NCBI RefSeq assembly: GCF_011578045.1
Contig: NZ_CP049801.1
Location: forward strand, 310,001 to 374,000
DNA from: Acinetobacter shaoyimingii
Lineage (GTDB): Bacteria; Pseudomonadota; Gammaproteobacteria; Pseudomonadales; Moraxellaceae
DNA: 64,000 nt
Direction of reading: 5' to 3'
The notes under the pieces were generated by a model, which made no database searches, had not been told where the DNA came from, and was given only the letters and a program-made list of their open reading frames with translations. The translations under genes were made by a program, and so were the position numbers. The stretch's first letter is position 1; each line of letters begins with the position of its first letter. This document shows positions 18,129-26,859 of this stretch, in pieces.

Positions 18129-18464
18129 TTAATCCAAATGATCAAAACATTGACGATAGTCTTTTCGAGCAACTGCTTGTTGCTGTTCCGATAAAGCAAG
18201 AAATTGTTGAATCAACTCACGTGCATATGCATCATAAAATTTAGGTTTTTTGTAGGCATAGCTTGGGGTGCTGTTGCCATACATAAATTCAACTTGTTCG
18301 AAAATTTGATCTTCTTGTTTTAATTTTGGATTGTCTCTCATCACATTACACACGGTGGCTTTGTGCGACGCTTTTTCCTCTTGGTTTGGCATCTTCATCC
18401 AGACGGTGATGAGTAATATGCTAAAAATTATGACGGCAATGAGCAAAAAAGACAGTTTTTTCAT
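18129..18464 (-). CDS. Small membrane-anchored hypothetical protein
   Basis: 111 residues: one N-terminal membrane anchor or uncleaved signal (MKKLSFLLIAVIIFSILLIT) and a soluble part with two Cys (ATVCNVMRDN near 39 and DYRQCFDH near 106) that could pair in the periplasm. No family recognised. The sequence just upstream of the ATG reads GCACCTCCTTTCAAT, the complement of a ribosome-binding site rather than one, so translation initiation is unusual or inefficient. Confidence 0.6.
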   Translation of the reverse strand: MKKLSFLLIAVIIFSILLITVWMKMPNQEEKASHKATVCNVMRDNPKLKQEDQIFEQVEFMYGNSTPSYAYKKPKFYDAYARELIQQFLALSEQQQAVARKDYRQCFDHLD

Positions 18465-18781
18465 ATTGAAAGGAGGTGCAGCCGCTCAACATTTTTTGTG
18501 ATGTTAAACATGGTGTGCATAGAGCAGAGGATCGGAGGTCTATGATAGCAAATAATAACTGGCGTAGACGCTACGTGATGGTTTAAATGCATCAGCTTTT
18601 ACAATTTTTTAAAGCGTATTTTGAAAAATTGCAGTGGATTAGGGGCGAAATGATTCAGAATTAAAAAATAAAACGGTTTTTTCTATGAAAAGTAATATTT
18701 CAGTACAAAAAGTCGTTTGGAGCTTTGTTAAAACAAGGTAATAATGTGCAGTTAAATTTTCTTTGTTTTGAACCAATTCAT
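18465..18781. other. Intergenic region upstream of rsmH with an orphan perfect SD/16S-tail-like sequence
   Basis: A 317-bp gap. At 18469-18485 the plus strand reads AAAGGAGGTGCAGCCGC. That is an extended Shine-Dalgarno sequence with no start codon at usable distance, and equals the complement of the 16S rRNA 3' tail with three bases (ATC) missing. Small dyads CGTAG/CTACG (18563-18575) and CATAGA/TCTATG follow. It must hold the promoter of the dcw cluster; no mraZ gene is present. Confidence 0.4.
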
Positions 18782-19708
18782 ATGTCACATATTTCTGTAT
18801 TACTTCACGAAACTGTAGATGCCTTAGTGGCTGATCGCAATACAGGAATTTATGTTGATGGCACGTTTGGTCGTGGTGGACATACACGTTTGTTGCTTTC
18901 AAAATTAGATGAAAATGCGCGAGTTTATGCCTTTGATAAAGATCCACAAGCATTGGCTGTGGCGGCTGAATTAGAACAAGAAGATCCACGTTTTAAGATC
19001 ATTCATGCAAGCTTTGCAGATTTAAAATCTGAACTGAATCAGATTGGTGTTGAAGAAGTTGATGGGATTATGGCAGATTTAGGTGTGTCATCTCCACAGC
19101 TTGATCAGGCTGAACGTGGTTTTAGCTTTATGAAAGATGGTCCACTTGATATGCGTATGGACAATTCACAAGGTCTAACCGCAGCAGAATGGTTGTTGGA
19201 AGTCGATGAAACGCATTTGGCGAATGTAATTTTTCAATATGGTGAAGAGCGTTATAGTCGTCGTATTGCCAAAGCCATTAAAGCAGCAGGGTTGATTGAA
19301 ACGACTGCACAATTGGCTGAAATTGTTAAAGTAGCCCATCCAAAATGGGAAAAGAATAAACATGCCGCAACCCGTACTTTCCAAGCGATTCGTATTGAAA
19401 TAAATAAAGAATTAGATGATGTTCATGCTTTTTTACCACAAGCTTTAGATTTGCTAAAATCGGGTGGACGTTTAGCAGTGATCAGTTTCCATTCTTTGGA
19501 AGATCGTATTATTAAACAATTTATTCAAAAAGAATCAACATTAGCAGAAGATACAGGTTGGGGCATGCCTCAAAAAGTAAAAGATACGAGAACCTTGAAA
19601 AAAATCGATCGTATCCGTGCAAGTGAAGCAGAAGTAAAAGAAAACCCACGGTCACGCAGTGCTTGGTTGCGTGTTGCAGAACGCTTAGACAAAAAAGGCG
19701 CAGAATGA
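18782..19708 (+). CDS. rsmH: 16S rRNA (cytosine1402-N4)-methyltransferase
   Basis: 308 residues. The SAM-binding start YVDGTFGRGGHTRLLL is typical, followed by the RsmH/MraW blocks DLGVSSPQLD, ERGFSFMKDGPLDMRMD, ATRTFQAIRIEIN and VISFHSLEDRIIKQF. It methylates C1402 in the decoding centre. ATG 18782 (MSHISVLLHE) gives the family length. A GTG 36 nt upstream has AAGG before it and is a possible alternative start. First gene of the dcw cluster; its TGA overlaps the ATG of ftsL. Confidence 0.94.
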   Translation: MSHISVLLHETVDALVADRNTGIYVDGTFGRGGHTRLLLSKLDENARVYAFDKDPQALAVAAELEQEDPRFKIIHASFADLKSELNQIGVEEVDGIMADLGVSSPQLDQAERGFSFMKDGPLDMRMDNSQGLTAAEWLLEVDETHLANVIFQYGEERYSRRIAKAIKAAGLIETTAQLAEIVKVAHPKWEKNKHAATRTFQAIRIEINKELDDVHAFLPQALDLLKSGGRLAVISFHSLEDRIIKQFIQKESTLAEDTGWGMPQKVKDTRTLKKIDRIRASEAEVKENPRSRSAWLRVAERLDKKGAE

Positions 19709-20040
19709 AGCAAGACATTACAGAAGATAAAGTTACCCCTAAGCTTGCTAGAAAAAAAACCATAACGTATATGGTCTTAACGGCTTTTATTCTAATTAGC
19801 GCTTTTATGGTGGTCTATCAAGTGTATTTGTATCGCCATGATTTCCGTGAATATAATGCCCACATGCGTGAGCGTGAAGACATTAATGCGGAATGGGGGC
19901 GTTTGCTCATTGAGCAACAAACATTTGGTGCGACTGCACAAATCGGAACACGTGCAGTGACGCAACTAAGAATGTATTCACCACCGACAGCTCAGACGGT
20001 GGTCATTTCTTTACCTACTGAATCAAAGCAAAAGAAATAA
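19705..20040 (+). CDS. ftsL: Cell division protein FtsL
   Basis: 111 residues, single-pass bitopic protein. A basic cytoplasmic segment (about 1-18) is followed by a membrane helix (ITYMVLTAFILISAFMVVYQ) and a periplasmic leucine-zipper-like coiled coil, with the family-typical EINAEWGRLLIEQQTF-like stretch (here DINAEWGRLLIEQQTF). FtsL joins FtsB and FtsQ and activates FtsWI at the septum. The start at 19705 overlaps the rsmH stop as ATGA; the longer frame to 19663 is rejected. FtsI follows after 10 bp. Confidence 0.92.
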   Translation: MKQDITEDKVTPKLARKKTITYMVLTAFILISAFMVVYQVYLYRHDFREYNAHMREREDINAEWGRLLIEQQTFGATAQIGTRAVTQLRMYSPPTAQTVVISLPTESKQKK

Positions 20041-20050
20041 GGCGTGCTGA

Positions 20051-21877
20051 ATGTCCAATAAGCGAATAACAAAACCCACTCGGAAAAAACAGCATTCCAT
20101 TACGGAAAAACCTACACTTGCTGTCGATATGTGGCGCTTTTACCTCATGTGGGGCTTTGTATTACTGTGTTTTGTTGGCTTAGTCACGCGTGCTTTTTTT
20201 GTACAAGTGGTGAATCGTGATTTCTTGCAAAATAAAGCCAATGCAAAAATTTTAAGAACTGAAAAACTTAAAGCAATGCGCGGTGTGATTAGCGACCGTA
20301 ATGGTGTGCCTTTGGCTATTAGTACGCCCATTATGAAAGTGGTGATTGATCCTCAGAATTATTATGAGACCAAAGCGACCTACGAGAAAATTACTGAAGA
20401 GTTAAAGAAAACGCCGAATAGTTATAAGCTTAAAAATCAGTTACCGAAAGAAAATCTAAATTTAGATGAGTTGGCAGATGCGGTCGGTATTGATCGTGCC
20501 AAATTGAAAAAAGATGTAGAAGCACGTGCGCGTTCACGTTATTTGGTTTTGAAAAAAGAAGTACCACCGCCTCAAGCTGAAATAATCGTTAAACGTGATT
20601 TTGCTGGGGTCTATGCTGAAAAGTCCTACAAACGTTATTATCCGCAGCCTCAGCCAAATGCGCAGATTATTGGTTTAACCAATAGTGAAGGGGTTGGGAT
20701 TGAAGGTTTAGAAATGCAATTAAATGCTCGTTTATCTGGTGTGGATGGCGAGCAGAAAATTGCACGTGATAAACATGGTAACCGTGTTAAAACTCCAGAA
20801 GTGATTAAAGAAGTCGAAGCGGGTGAAAATATTACCCTTAGTATCGACTCACGTTTACAGTACATCATGTATCGTGAATTAACCGCGGTCGGTGTGGCCA
20901 ACAATGCACGATCTGCAACAGCGATTGCAATCGATGTCAAAACGGGTGAAATTTTAGCGATGACCAGTTGGCCGTCGTACAACCCAAATGACAAAAATGG
21001 AACGAAAAACAAAGACGCAATGCGTAACCGTGGTGCGATTGATATGTTTGAACCTGGTTCGACCATGAAACCATTGACCATTGCGATGGCATTGGAAACA
21101 GGAAAATTTGCACCAAATACGGTGGTCAATACTTCTCCAGGATCTATGCGTGTGGGTAACCATACCATCCGTGATACGCATAATTATGGTTCATTGACAT
21201 TAGGTGGAATCATTCAAAAGTCATCGAACGTCGGTGTCTCAAAAATTGCACTTTCACTGCCATATTCTACCTTGCCAACTTTTTTAAAACGCATAGGTTT
21301 TGGTGAGCGTTCAGCGGTGAAATTCCCAGGTGAAAGTGCCGGTTTGATTTTGCCACCAAGCAAATGGAATGTATCAGAAGTGGCGACCATGTCGTATGGT
21401 TATGGTTTAAATGCCACTGTATTACAAATGGTTGATGCTTATGGAATGCTTGCAAACAAAGGCTTAAAAATGCCTCTAAGTCTCTATAAGCTCGATACCT
21501 TACCAAAAGGTCAGCAGATTATTGATCCAAAAATTGCAGATCAAGTGATGTTGATGATGGAGTCTGCAACGCAGCCAGGTGGTACGGCTACACGTGCAAA
21601 TATCCCTGGCTATCGTGTCGCAGGTAAAACGGGTACAGCACATAAACTACGTCCAGACCGTAAAGGTTATTCTACGACAGAATATCGTGCATTATTTTCA
21701 GGTGTAGCGCCTGTGAGTGATCCGCGTTTAGCCATGTTTGTGGTTGTTGAGAACCCGAAAGGCGCTTATTACGGCGGTACGGTGTCTGCACCAGTTTTCG
21801 CACGTGTGATGCAAGAATCACTTCGTTTGCTCAATGTTCCTTTAGATAAACCTTTAGAAACTCAAAAAATCCAGTAA
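20051..21877 (+). CDS. ftsI: Septal peptidoglycan transpeptidase FtsI (PBP3)
   Basis: 608 residues, class B penicillin-binding protein. It has a cytoplasmic tail, one membrane helix (FYLMWGFVLLCFVGLVTRAFF, shown here only as location 30-52), a pedestal domain, and a transpeptidase with SxxK in GSTMKPLT, SxN in SSN (QKSSNVGVS) and KTG in AGKTGTAHK. It crosslinks septal peptidoglycan and is the main target of aztreonam-type beta-lactams. Translation follows ftsL, with AAGG before the ATG. MurE starts 10 bp later. Confidence 0.96.
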   Translation: MSNKRITKPTRKKQHSITEKPTLAVDMWRFYLMWGFVLLCFVGLVTRAFFVQVVNRDFLQNKANAKILRTEKLKAMRGVISDRNGVPLAISTPIMKVVIDPQNYYETKATYEKITEELKKTPNSYKLKNQLPKENLNLDELADAVGIDRAKLKKDVEARARSRYLVLKKEVPPPQAEIIVKRDFAGVYAEKSYKRYYPQPQPNAQIIGLTNSEGVGIEGLEMQLNARLSGVDGEQKIARDKHGNRVKTPEVIKEVEAGENITLSIDSRLQYIMYRELTAVGVANNARSATAIAIDVKTGEILAMTSWPSYNPNDKNGTKNKDAMRNRGAIDMFEPGSTMKPLTIAMALETGKFAPNTVVNTSPGSMRVGNHTIRDTHNYGSLTLGGIIQKSSNVGVSKIALSLPYSTLPTFLKRIGFGERSAVKFPGESAGLILPPSKWNVSEVATMSYGYGLNATVLQMVDAYGMLANKGLKMPLSLYKLDTLPKGQQIIDPKIADQVMLMMESATQPGGTATRANIPGYRVAGKTGTAHKLRPDRKGYSTTEYRALFSGVAPVSDPRLAMFVVVENPKGAYYGGTVSAPVFARVMQESLRLLNVPLDKPLETQKIQ

Positions 21878-21887
21878 TAGGTGTTGA

Positions 21888-23384
21888 ATGTCCATTACAT
21901 TTCAAGAACTGTATCCCGTTGAAAATATTGCTGGATGGATGAAACAACCATTCAATGGTTTTGTTCTGGATAGCCGTAAAGTCCAACAAGGGCAAATTTT
22001 TATTGCCCTAGATAGTTTTTCACAACCTGAAAAGACGATACAGTTCGCACGTATTGCCCTTGAAAAAGGGGCGATTGCAGTGGTGAGCGAATCTCAATTA
22101 GAGATTGAAAACAGTATTCAAGTGGCGACTGTTCGTCACTTAATGGGTACATGGCAGAAGCAATATTTAAAAGCGACTACCCAAGTTGAATTACCCCAAA
22201 TTTTGGCAGTTACTGGAACCAATGGTAAAACCACGATTTCTCGTCTAGTAGCAGAATTGCTGATGTTACAAGGTCAAGCTTGTGCCGTGATGGGAACAAC
22301 AGGGAATGGTATTTTACCGAATCTGGAAGCGTCTTCTCATACCACTTTAGATGCGCTACATCTGCAAAATGCTTTACATGAATATGCGGTTCAAGGCGCA
22401 AAATTTGCCTCAATTGAAGCCAGTTCACATGGTCTGGAACAAGGTCGTCTTGCGGGCTGCGATATTGAAATCGCAGCTTATAGTAATTTAAGTCGTGATC
22501 ATTTGGATTATCACGGTACGCTTGAAGCATATGCTGAAGCGAAATCACGTCTATTCAAATTTGAATCTTTAAAAGTCGCAATCATCAATATTGATGATGC
22601 CCATGCCCATGTGATGATTGATGCGGCGAAGTGCAATCCTGCACAACCTCAAATTTTAACCTATTCAACCACGCAAAAAGCAGATTACCAAGTTCAAGAT
22701 ATTCAATACAGTTTAAGTGGCGTGCATTTCAGACTGATCACTAAAAACGGTGATTTTACCGTGCACAGCCCATTGCTTGGACATTTCAATATTGAAAATC
22801 TGGTTGCGAGCTTAATTATGGCTGAGCAAGCAGGCTTTGATTTGGAGCAACTCATTGACATTGCTCCACAGCTAAAAGGTGCACCTGGACGCATGCAGGT
22901 GATTCGCGATGGCGAGCGTTTATTCGTTGTGGATTATGCGCATACCCCTGATGCATTGATTCAAGTCTTAACGACCTTAAAACGCCACGTGTCTCAAGAC
23001 TTATGGGCGGTATTTGGTTGTGGTGGAGATCGTGATCGGGGTAAACGACCTTTGATGACGCAAGCGGCGTTAGATTATTCTGATATTGTCTTGTTAACTT
23101 CGGATAATCCGCGTACTGAAAATCCTGAACAAATTTTTGCAGATATGAAAGCAGGCATTCATTTTGACGGTAAAAATGTTCATGAAATTCATGATCGCCG
23201 TGAAGCCATTAAATTTGCAGTACAACAAGCCAAGTCTGGTGATATTGTCGTCATTGCAGGTAAAGGACATGAAAACTATCAGGAGATCGATGGGGTTCGC
23301 CATTGGTTTGATGATGTGGTTGAAGTGCAAGCAGCAATTGATGCTCAACATCATGATTTAGATTCAGCTTATCCTGCACAATAA
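21888..23384 (+). CDS. murE: UDP-MurNAc-L-Ala-D-Glu:meso-diaminopimelate ligase
   Basis: 498 residues, Mur ligase with three domains. The ATP loop is GTNGKTTISR, and the acceptor-recognition motif is DNPRTENP, whose DNPR form selects meso-diaminopimelate over lysine. It adds the third residue of the peptidoglycan stem peptide in the cytoplasm. The ATG at 21888 has AGGTG upstream. It lies in one transcription unit with ftsI and murF. Confidence 0.96.
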   Translation: MSITFQELYPVENIAGWMKQPFNGFVLDSRKVQQGQIFIALDSFSQPEKTIQFARIALEKGAIAVVSESQLEIENSIQVATVRHLMGTWQKQYLKATTQVELPQILAVTGTNGKTTISRLVAELLMLQGQACAVMGTTGNGILPNLEASSHTTLDALHLQNALHEYAVQGAKFASIEASSHGLEQGRLAGCDIEIAAYSNLSRDHLDYHGTLEAYAEAKSRLFKFESLKVAIINIDDAHAHVMIDAAKCNPAQPQILTYSTTQKADYQVQDIQYSLSGVHFRLITKNGDFTVHSPLLGHFNIENLVASLIMAEQAGFDLEQLIDIAPQLKGAPGRMQVIRDGERLFVVDYAHTPDALIQVLTTLKRHVSQDLWAVFGCGGDRDRGKRPLMTQAALDYSDIVLLTSDNPRTENPEQIFADMKAGIHFDGKNVHEIHDRREAIKFAVQQAKSGDIVVIAGKGHENYQEIDGVRHWFDDVVEVQAAIDAQHHDLDSAYPAQ

Positions 23385-23394
23385 GGACATTCAT

Positions 23395-24804
23395 ATGCAT
23401 ACATCAACGACCAGTACTGTGCCTTTAGAACCGTGGACAGTCGAACAATTACAACAAGCGACTCAAGGTCAATGGCATAATAATCGAGTTCCAAAAGGTC
23501 AAATTAAACGAATTTTGACTGATTCACGACATGCTGAACAAGGTGATGTCTTTCTTGCGTTGAAGGGTGAGCGTTTCAATGCGCATGATTTTATCAAGCA
23601 AGTTGCGGAACAAGGGTGTGAAATTGCAATCGTCAGCCATCCTGTCGATGCTGATATTGCACAGTTGGTGGTTGAAGACACACGTCTTGCATTGGGGCAT
23701 TTAGGGGCTTATCGCCGCCAACAAAATACCCAATTGAAAGTGATTGCCTTGACTGGAAGTAGTGGTAAAACCACCACCAAGGAAATGTTAGGCAGTATTC
23801 TCAATCGACTTGCGCCGACCCTTATCACCCGTGGTAACTTAAATAATGATTTAGGTGTGCCCATGATGTTGCTCGAACTTCGTTCAGAACATCAATATGC
23901 TGTGATGGAATTGGGTGCGAGTCATCAGGGTGAAATTGCCTATACTTCGAGTCTTGTTCAACCCCATGTCGCAGGAATTATTAATATTGGTACTGCACAT
24001 TTGGGTGAATTTGGTGGCAGAGATGGAATTTGTCGCGCCAAATCTGAAATATATGCAAATATTCTCAAATCTGGAACATCGATAGTTCCTGCTGCGGATG
24101 ATTATGCAGAAACGATTCGTCAAGCAGTTGTGACTGATCAGCAACTCAGTTTTGGTGAAAGTGGTGAAGTCTTTGCTACTGAAATTGAGTTACATCCACA
24201 ATCTTCTTCGTTTGTATTGAACACACCGCAAGGACATAGCCATGTTCATTTGCCATTTGCAGGTGAACATAATGTTCAGAATGCAATGGCTGCAACGGCA
24301 TTTGCACTGGCCATTGGGGTTTCATTACAAGATATTGTCGCTGGACTGGAACAAGCCGAAGGGGCAAAAGGTCGTTTGAACTTTATCAAACACAAAGATT
24401 TTTTATTTATTGATGATACTTATAATGCGAATCCATCATCGATGCGAGCTGCAGGGGAAGTGCTTGCTCAGCAGGAAGGTATTCGTGTTATGGTGATTGG
24501 TGATATTGGTGAATTGGGTGCAAGTGCTGCTCAAGAACACTACAAATTGGGACGAGATTTGGTTTCAATTAAAGGACTCAATTTTGTTGTTGCTGTTGGT
24601 GAGTTTTCACCCGCGGCTCAAGAAGGTGCAAGAAGCACGCAATATGGTAAAAAACTACAAGCATTCCTGACTCAGGAACAAGCACTTCCATTTTTAATAA
24701 GTTTAGTCGAAACACACCATCCACAGTCTATGAGTTTCCTCTTTAAGGGTTCTCGTTATACTCATATGGAAACGTTGATGGCGGAATTGATGGAGAAACT
24801 CTAA
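23395..24804 (+). CDS. murF: UDP-MurNAc-tripeptide--D-Ala-D-Ala ligase
   Basis: 469 residues, Mur ligase fold with ATP loop TGSSGKTTTKEM and the central-domain block IDDTYNANPSSMRAA typical of MurF. It adds D-Ala-D-Ala to complete the UDP-linked pentapeptide. AAGGA precedes the ATG at 23395. The N-terminus has a run of Thr/Ser (HTSTTSTVPLEP) before the conserved domain. Its stop codon directly abuts the mraY start. Confidence 0.96.
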   Translation: MHTSTTSTVPLEPWTVEQLQQATQGQWHNNRVPKGQIKRILTDSRHAEQGDVFLALKGERFNAHDFIKQVAEQGCEIAIVSHPVDADIAQLVVEDTRLALGHLGAYRRQQNTQLKVIALTGSSGKTTTKEMLGSILNRLAPTLITRGNLNNDLGVPMMLLELRSEHQYAVMELGASHQGEIAYTSSLVQPHVAGIINIGTAHLGEFGGRDGICRAKSEIYANILKSGTSIVPAADDYAETIRQAVVTDQQLSFGESGEVFATEIELHPQSSSFVLNTPQGHSHVHLPFAGEHNVQNAMAATAFALAIGVSLQDIVAGLEQAEGAKGRLNFIKHKDFLFIDDTYNANPSSMRAAGEVLAQQEGIRVMVIGDIGELGASAAQEHYKLGRDLVSIKGLNFVVAVGEFSPAAQEGARSTQYGKKLQAFLTQEQALPFLISLVETHHPQSMSFLFKGSRYTHMETLMAELMEKL

Positions 24805-25923
24805 ATGCTGTTATGGTTATTTGAACAACTGTCGGGTTACCACAGTTCGTTCCAAGTTGTTCGTTATTTAACATTAAGAGCTCTGCTCAGCGTTTTGACA
24901 GCAATGACGATTGGTTTGGTGCTTGGACCGATCATGATCCGTAAACTGCAGGCTTTGAAATACGGCCAAGCAGTCAGTTCTTTCGCGCCAGAAAACCATG
25001 CAAAAAAGATGGGGACACCAACAATGGGTGGGCTCTTAATCTTATTGTCTATTGGTATTTCAACCTTACTTTGGGCAGATTTATCTAATCCATATGTATG
25101 GATTGTTCTGGCTGTCATGGTGATTTTCGGTGCTGTAGGATGGGCGGATGACTGGATTAAAATTCGCTATAAAGACAATGCAGGATTACCAGCACGTAAG
25201 AAATTCTTCTGGACATCGGTAGGTTCATTGGGTGCAGGTATTGCACTGTATGTAATTGCCCAGCAACAGGCAAACCCTATTCATACAGCCAATATGTTGG
25301 ATTTGCTTATTCCATTCCTGAAAAACTTTAGTATTCCGCTTTCCATTATTCCATTTGGTATTGGCTTTATTGCATTTACTTATCTGGTGATTAATGGTGC
25401 GTCAAACGCTGTAAATCTTACAGATGGTTTAGATGGTTTGGCGATTATGCCAATCGTACTTGTTGCAGCTGGTCTAGGCGTTTTTGCTTACTTGGCTGGT
25501 GATGCACGTTTTGCGACTTATCTGCATGTGCCTTATGTGAAATATGCATCTGAATTGGTTGTGATCTGTGCCGCGATGATTGGTGCAGGTTTGGCATTCC
25601 TTTGGTATAACGCTCACCCTGCTCAAGTCTTTATGGGTGATGTTGGTGCGCTATCTTTAGGTGCAATGCTTGGAACGATTGCGGTGATGGTTCGTCAAGA
25701 AATCGTGTTTGCTATTATGGCAGGTGTGTTCTTGGTTGAAGCTGTATCTGTATTCTTGCAAATTGGTTCTCTGCGTATGCGTAATAAGCGTGTGTTTTTA
25801 ATGGCACCATTGCACCATCACTATGAGAAAAAAGGCTGGAGAGAAACTCAGGTGGTGATTCGTTTCTGGATTATCACAATTATGCTGGTAGTTTTAGGTC
25901 TAATGACTTTAAAATTACGTTAA
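24805..25923 (+). CDS. mraY: Phospho-MurNAc-pentapeptide transferase
   Basis: 372 residues with about ten membrane helices. Family residues are GTPTMGG, the Mg-binding DD in [19 protein letters not shown] and the histidine motif [13 protein letters not shown]. It makes lipid I at the inner face of the membrane from undecaprenyl phosphate. It starts immediately after the murF stop, so translation is coupled. It is the last dcw gene here; murD, ftsW, murG, murC, ddl and ftsQAZ do not follow, and a terminator closes the unit. Confidence 0.96.
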   Translation: MLLWLFEQLSGYHSSFQVVRYLTLRALLSVLTAMTIGLVLGPIMIRKLQALKYGQAVSSFAPENHAKKMGTPTMGGLLILLSIGISTLLWADLSNPYVWIVLAVMVIFGAVGWADDWIKIRYKDNAGLPARKKFFWTSVGSLGAGIALYVIAQQQANPIHTANMLDLLIPFLKNFSIPLSIIPFGIGFIAFTYLVINGASNAVNLTDGLDGLAIMPIVLVAAGLGVFAYLAGDARFATYLHVPYVKYASELVVICAAMIGAGLAFLWYNAHPAQVFMGDVGALSLGAMLGTIAVMVRQEIVFAIMAGVFLVEAVSVFLQIGSLRMRNKRVFLMAPLHHHYEKKGWRETQVVIRFWIITIMLVVLGLMTLKLR

Positions 25924-25937
25924 GCAGATCTTTTTTG

Positions 25938-25965
25938 AAAAAGTCGGCATGCGCCGGCTTTTTTT
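25938..25965 (+). terminator. Rho-independent terminator closing the dcw cluster
   Basis: AAGTCGGC and GCCGGCTT, an 8-bp stem with one G-T pair and a 4-nt loop, followed by a T-run, 14 nt after the mraY stop codon. Confidence 0.88.
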
Positions 25966-25994
25966 ATGCTGTGTAATTTGTTTTGGAGAAAATG

Positions 25995-26807
25995 ATGAAT
26001 TTGCTCATGTGTCCAGTGTGTCGTGAGAGTTTAAAGCTAACAGAAAGAACGTGGAGATGTGGCAATCATCATAGTTATGACGTGGCTAAACAAGGCTATG
26101 TCAATTTACATGTCGTACAACATAAGCATAGTAAAAACCCTGGAGATACGCCTGAGTCGGTTCAAGCCCGTCGCGCCTTTTTGAGTGGTGGTTTCTATGC
26201 GCCGTTACAGCAAGCCGTGGTGTCCAAAATTCGTCAATTGCGTATTGAAAATCTATTAGATATAGGTTGTGGTGAAGGCTATTATACCAATGCGATGCAA
26301 GCTGAAGTACTGCAATGTGTTGGGGTAGATATCGCCAAAAACGCGATTCAGGTAGCCGCAAAATTAAATAAGGACGTGACTTGGGTGGTTGGTACGGGTG
26401 CAACTTTGCCTGTAATGGATCATTCAATTGACTTGTGTACCAGCCTATTTAGTCCGATTCCTGAACAGGAAATTCTCCGTGTATTAAAATCTGAAGGTTA
26501 TTTGTTGGTTGCTACGCCAGCTACGGAGCATTTACTTGCGATGCGTGAAGCATTATTTGAAGAAGTGAATCCACACGATTCACATAAATTTGTAGATCAG
26601 TTGGCTGGAAACTTTGACTTGGTCGATGCACAAGTGATCGATGCTCCTATGTGTTTGGAACAGCAAGATTTAAAAAATCTAATTGCAATGACGCCTTATG
26701 CGTATAAAGCGAAGCCAGAACGTCGTTTGGCCTTGGAGCAAGAACAACAGTTTGAACTCAATGCGCAGTTTCAAATTTATGTCTTTAAAAAGAAAGAATC
26801 TACGTAA
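25995..26807 (+). CDS. rlmA: 23S rRNA (guanine745-N1)-methyltransferase-like protein
   Basis: About 270 residues. An N-terminal zinc site (CPVCRESL, then RCGNHHSYDVAKQGYVNL) is followed by a SAM-methyltransferase fold with LDIGCGEGYYT as motif I. This arrangement and the NPGDTPESVQARR block match RlmA, which methylates G745 of 23S rRNA. Two adjacent ATGs exist; GGAG lies 6 nt before the second (25995), which is chosen. It is separated from mraY by a terminator, so it is an independent unit. Confidence 0.9.
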   Translation: MNLLMCPVCRESLKLTERTWRCGNHHSYDVAKQGYVNLHVVQHKHSKNPGDTPESVQARRAFLSGGFYAPLQQAVVSKIRQLRIENLLDIGCGEGYYTNAMQAEVLQCVGVDIAKNAIQVAAKLNKDVTWVVGTGATLPVMDHSIDLCTSLFSPIPEQEILRVLKSEGYLLVATPATEHLLAMREALFEEVNPHDSHKFVDQLAGNFDLVDAQVIDAPMCLEQQDLKNLIAMTPYAYKAKPERRLALEQEQQFELNAQFQIYVFKKKEST

Positions 26808-26830
26808 ACATGAGCAATGCTATAGCCAAT

Positions 26831-26858
26831 AAAAAAGCCCTCAAATGAGGGCTTTTTT
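26831..26858. terminator. Bidirectional terminator between rlmA and ponA
   Basis: Perfect 12-bp stem, AAAAAAGCCCTC with GAGGGCTTTTTT, loop 4 nt, placed between convergent genes 23 nt after the rlmA stop and 1 nt before the ponA stop. Confidence 0.93.
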
Positions 26859-26859
26859 A

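Noticed and set aside
18465..18781. RNase P RNA or another structured RNA gene upstream of rsmH
   Set aside because: No class A RNase P core sequence and only short stems are present.
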